DNA of 64,000 bases, taken from contig NZ_BBRM01000004.1 of the NCBI RefSeq assembly GCF_002090155.1, positions 62,001-126,000 of the forward strand. Direction: 5' to 3'. This stretch comes from Demequina sp. NBRC 110056. Its GTDB lineage: Bacteria; Actinomycetota; Actinomycetes; Actinomycetales; Demequinaceae. Positions within the stretch are counted from its first letter, which is position 1. The number at the start of each line of letters is the position of its first letter. Under the pieces are notes generated by a model. The model ran no database searches. It was given only the letters and a program-made list of their open reading frames with translations, and was not told where the DNA came from. The translations under genes and the position numbers were made by a program. Positions 62,041-64,000 of this stretch are shown here, piece after piece.

Positions 62041-62907
62041 ATGAGCGAGCCCGACAAGAACCCGGTGGATGAGGAGCTCACCACCGCCGACGACGTCGCC
62101 TTCGAGGAGGAGCTGGAGGAGGACGTCTGGGTCGAGGAGGCGTCTGGACCCTCCGTCGTCGCCCGCATGATCGCCGAGGCCGGCGGCACCTTCATCCTCG
62201 TCTTCATGGGTGTGGGCGCGGCGCTGTTCTCGTCGGTGATCGGCTGGGGAACCCTGGGCGTCGCCTTCGGCTTCGCGCTGGGCGTCATGATCGCCGCGGT
62301 CATCTTCGGCGGCATCTCCGGCGCGCACCTGAACCCGGCCGTCACGGTGGGCGTCTGGCTCGCCGGTCGCTTCTCCGGCCGCGACGTCGCGCCGTACATC
62401 ATCGGCCAGGTCGTGGGAGCGGCCGCCGCCGCGGGCCTGTTCTCGCTGCTCGTGTCGACCAACGAGCTCTACGACCAGCTCGGCACCACGCGCGAGTTCA
62501 TCGGCACCGCGTCGAACGGCTACGGCGAGCACTCCCCCACGCAGTTCGACTGGCTGCCCGCGGGCATCATCGAGATCATCATCGCCGCGCTGCTCGTGGG
62601 CGTCGTGCTGGCGGCCACGTCCGTCACCAACAAGGCGGGCGCCGCCGCGGCGCCGTTCGCGATCGGCCTCACCGTCGGCTTCCTCGTCCTCGTCGCGATC
62701 CCGTTCACCAACGGAGCGCTCAACCCCGCTCGCGCGACCGGCACCGCGATCTGGTCCGACCCGTGGGCGCTGCAGCAGCTGTGGCTGTTCTGGGTCGCCC
62801 CGATCATCGGCGCGGCGATCAGCGGCCTGCTGTACCGCGCCTTCGGGCCCGAGGAGGACCTCATCATCATCGAGCGCGTCGAGACCGTCGAGGTCATCCA
62901 GGACTGA
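62041..62907 (+). CDS. MIP-family channel (aquaporin/glycerol facilitator)
   Basis: A 288-residue membrane channel. Both Asn-Pro-Ala boxes are present (GAHLNPAVTVGVWLAG and GALNPARATGTAIW) with six helices. The N-terminus carries about 40 extra residues that are strongly acidic (DVAFEEELEEDVWVEE), unusual for the family. AAGGAGA lies 7 bases upstream. The ARATG rather than ARDxG second box fits an aquaporin-type pore; water versus glycerol selectivity is not settled. Confidence 0.93.
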   Translation: MSEPDKNPVDEELTTADDVAFEEELEEDVWVEEASGPSVVARMIAEAGGTFILVFMGVGAALFSSVIGWGTLGVAFGFALGVMIAAVIFGGISGAHLNPAVTVGVWLAGRFSGRDVAPYIIGQVVGAAAAAGLFSLLVSTNELYDQLGTTREFIGTASNGYGEHSPTQFDWLPAGIIEIIIAALLVGVVLAATSVTNKAGAAAAPFAIGLTVGFLVLVAIPFTNGALNPARATGTAIWSDPWALQQLWLFWVAPIIGAAISGLLYRAFGPEEDLIIIERVETVEVIQD

Positions 62908-62925
62908 CGCTCGCTCACGGGCGCG

Positions 62926-62968
62926 CGGCCCGGTCGCGCGGCGTCATCGACGCCGCGGGGCCGGGCCG
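62926..62968. terminator. Bidirectional terminator between aquaporin and DUF3017 genes
   Basis: CGGCCCGG (62926-62933) pairs CCGGGCCG (62961-62968). Inside it CGCGGCGTC (62937-62945) pairs GACGCCGCG (62949-62957) around a 3-base loop. It lies between convergent genes. The remaining ~85 bases of the gap show nothing else. Confidence 0.75.
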
Positions 62969-63055
62969 TTCGCTGTGTCGCCCGCGGAGGGCCGATGCGC
63001 TGGCTGGCTCCTCCGCGACCGTGTCACCTGGTCGCGCCGAGGGCTCGCCGCGCGC

Positions 63056-63322
63056 TCAGCCGAGGGGGGTGGTGAGCCCGAGGTACGCCAGCGCGACGGC
63101 GAAGCTCAGCAGGATGCCGACGTCGACCGCCCGGCGGCGCACAGCGAACACGCGTGTGGCGGGCAGCGCGAGGCGCGCCGCGGCGCCCAGGAAGGCGATG
63201 CCGGCGAGCAGCAAAACCGCCGCCTGCACGCTCACCATCGCGCCGAACGCAACGGTGGCGCCCACCACGGACAGCGCGATCGCGGCGACGACCAGCGTCG
63301 TCTGCGGAGTCTCGGCACGCAT
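63056..63322 (-). CDS. DUF3017 small membrane protein
   Basis: An 88-residue protein with three hydrophobic helices (TLVVAAIALSVVGATVAFGAM; AAVLLLAGIAFLGAAARLAL; VDVGILLSFAVALAYLGL). The pattern and the position directly after purH match the actinobacterial DUF3017 family, whose function is unknown. GGGAGA lies 6 bases before the ATG, and the start is 11 bases after the purH stop. Confidence 0.82.
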   Translation of the reverse strand: MRAETPQTTLVVAAIALSVVGATVAFGAMVSVQAAVLLLAGIAFLGAAARLALPATRVFAVRRRAVDVGILLSFAVALAYLGLTTPLG

Positions 63323-63333
63323 CGGTGGTCTCC

Positions 63334-64000
63334 CTAGTGGAAGAAGTGGCGCGTGCCCGTGTGATAGAGCGTGATCCCGGCGGCGTTCGCGGCCTCGATG
63401 ACCTCGCCGTCCCGGACCGAGCCGCCCGGCGAGGCGATCGCCTTGACGCCGGCGTCGGCCAGGACCTGGAGGCCGTCGGCGAACGGGAAGAAGGCGTCCG
63501 ATGCGGCGACGGAACCGGTCGCACGCTCGGCGCCAGCGCGCTCGACCGCGAGGCGGCACGAGTCGACGCGGTTGACCTGGCCCATGCCGATGCCGACCGC
63601 GGCGCCGTCCTTGGCGAGCAGGATCGCGTTGGACTTCACGGCGCGGCACGCGATCCAGGCGAACTGCAGGTCGGCGAGGGTCGCCGCGTCGGCGGCCTCA
63701 CCCGCGACCAGCTGCCACGAGTCGGCCGGGTCGCCGGGCGCCTGGAAGTGATCGGCTGACTGGATCAGCAGGCCGCCGCTGATGCGGCGCCACTCCTGGT
63801 CGAAGCCGCTGTGGTCGACCTCAAGCACGCGCACGTTCTTCTTGGACTGCAGCACCTCGAGCGCGCCGTCCTCGAAGGCCGGGGCGGCGACGACCTCGGT
63901 GAAGATCTGCGAGATCTGCTCGGCGGCGGCGACGGACAGCGGGCGGTTGGCGGCGATCACGCCTCCGAAGGCCGACACCGGGTCCGTGGCGTGGGCGCGT
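63334..64000 (-). CDS. purH: Bifunctional AICAR transformylase/IMP cyclohydrolase, 3' part
   Basis: The C-terminal 221 codons of PurH; the 5' part lies beyond the right edge. The AICAR-transformylase domain shows [24 protein letters not shown]-type [50 protein letters not shown] and the terminal GTRHFFH. The enzyme performs the last two steps of purine synthesis using 10-formyl-THF and removes ZMP, the ligand class of the riboswitch upstream of glyA. Confidence 0.95.
   Translation of the reverse strand, partial: RAHATDPVSAFGGVIAANRPLSVAAAEQISQIFTEVVAAPAFEDGALEVLQSKKNVRVLEVDHSGFDQEWRRISGGLLIQSADHFQAPGDPADSWQLVAGEAADAATLADLQFAWIACRAVKSNAILLAKDGAAVGIGMGQVNRVDSCRLAVERAGAERATGSVAASDAFFPFADGLQVLADAGVKAIASPGGSVRDGEVIEAANAAGITLYHTGTRHFFH

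Overview
The window is about 64 kb of very GC-rich chromosome with densely packed genes, frequent ATGA/TGATG overlaps and many start codons placed 6-8 bases after a TANNNT box (leaderless transcripts). Gene content (MgtE_N/CBS-DUF1003-Mrp neighbourhood, DUF3017 beside purH, MocR and ROK regulators, an LSDTG sorting signal, SLH-repeat secreted proteins) points to an actinobacterium, probably Micrococcales near Cellulomonadaceae/Demequinaceae; the family is inference. I see no phage, insertion sequence, tRNA, rRNA or CRISPR array.

Layout. 1-8345: a minus-strand beta-glucosidase (GH3) plus Dpp/Opp-type ABC transporter operon facing a TetR regulator. 8346-14014: DEAD-box helicase, an acetyltransferase, a PHP phosphoesterase and a sortase-anchored alanine-rich surface protein. 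14015-21696: aminopeptidase P, small membrane proteins, a thioredoxin-CcdA-like fusion, a luciferase-like oxidoreductase bracketed by two related palindromes, and a divergent MocR regulator / PLP decarboxylase pair. 21864-28521: MgtE_N/CBS protein, DUF1003, Mrp, two membrane proteins, galactokinase. 27718-30881: the xth, folD and glyA operon behind a recognisable ZTP riboswitch. 30980-35229: a TagF-like polymerase, an acyltransferase, an acetyltransferase and purU. 35266-38498: two divergent secreted proteins (SpoIID/LytB and CAP), each carrying three SLH repeats.

38495-47147: an N-acetylglucosamine operon read leftward. It comprises a ROK repressor with a perfect palindromic operator, a sugar-binding lipoprotein, two permeases, a cytoplasmic NagZ-like glucosidase, a ROK kinase, NagB and an unusually short NagA. 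The set would import a GlcNAc-containing saccharide, split it, phosphorylate GlcNAc, deacetylate and deaminate it into glycolysis. No ATPase is encoded, so a shared one must serve it. 47260-57218: a cell-surface glycopolymer locus with a sulfotransferase, a pyruvyl transferase, two tandem GT2-glycerophosphotransferase fusions, GDP-fucose synthesis (gmd, fcl) and a GT61 enzyme. 57270-64000: mdh, icd, two related membrane acyltransferases, an aquaporin-family channel, a DUF3017 protein and the 3' part of purH.

The most unusual items are the wall-polymer locus with two bifunctional polymerases, the paired palindromes around the luciferase-like gene, the minimal NagA, the fused thiol-redox membrane protein, and the tandem GTGAC repeats between the two SLH genes. 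Boundaries and functions come from reading the sequence; no database search was possible.
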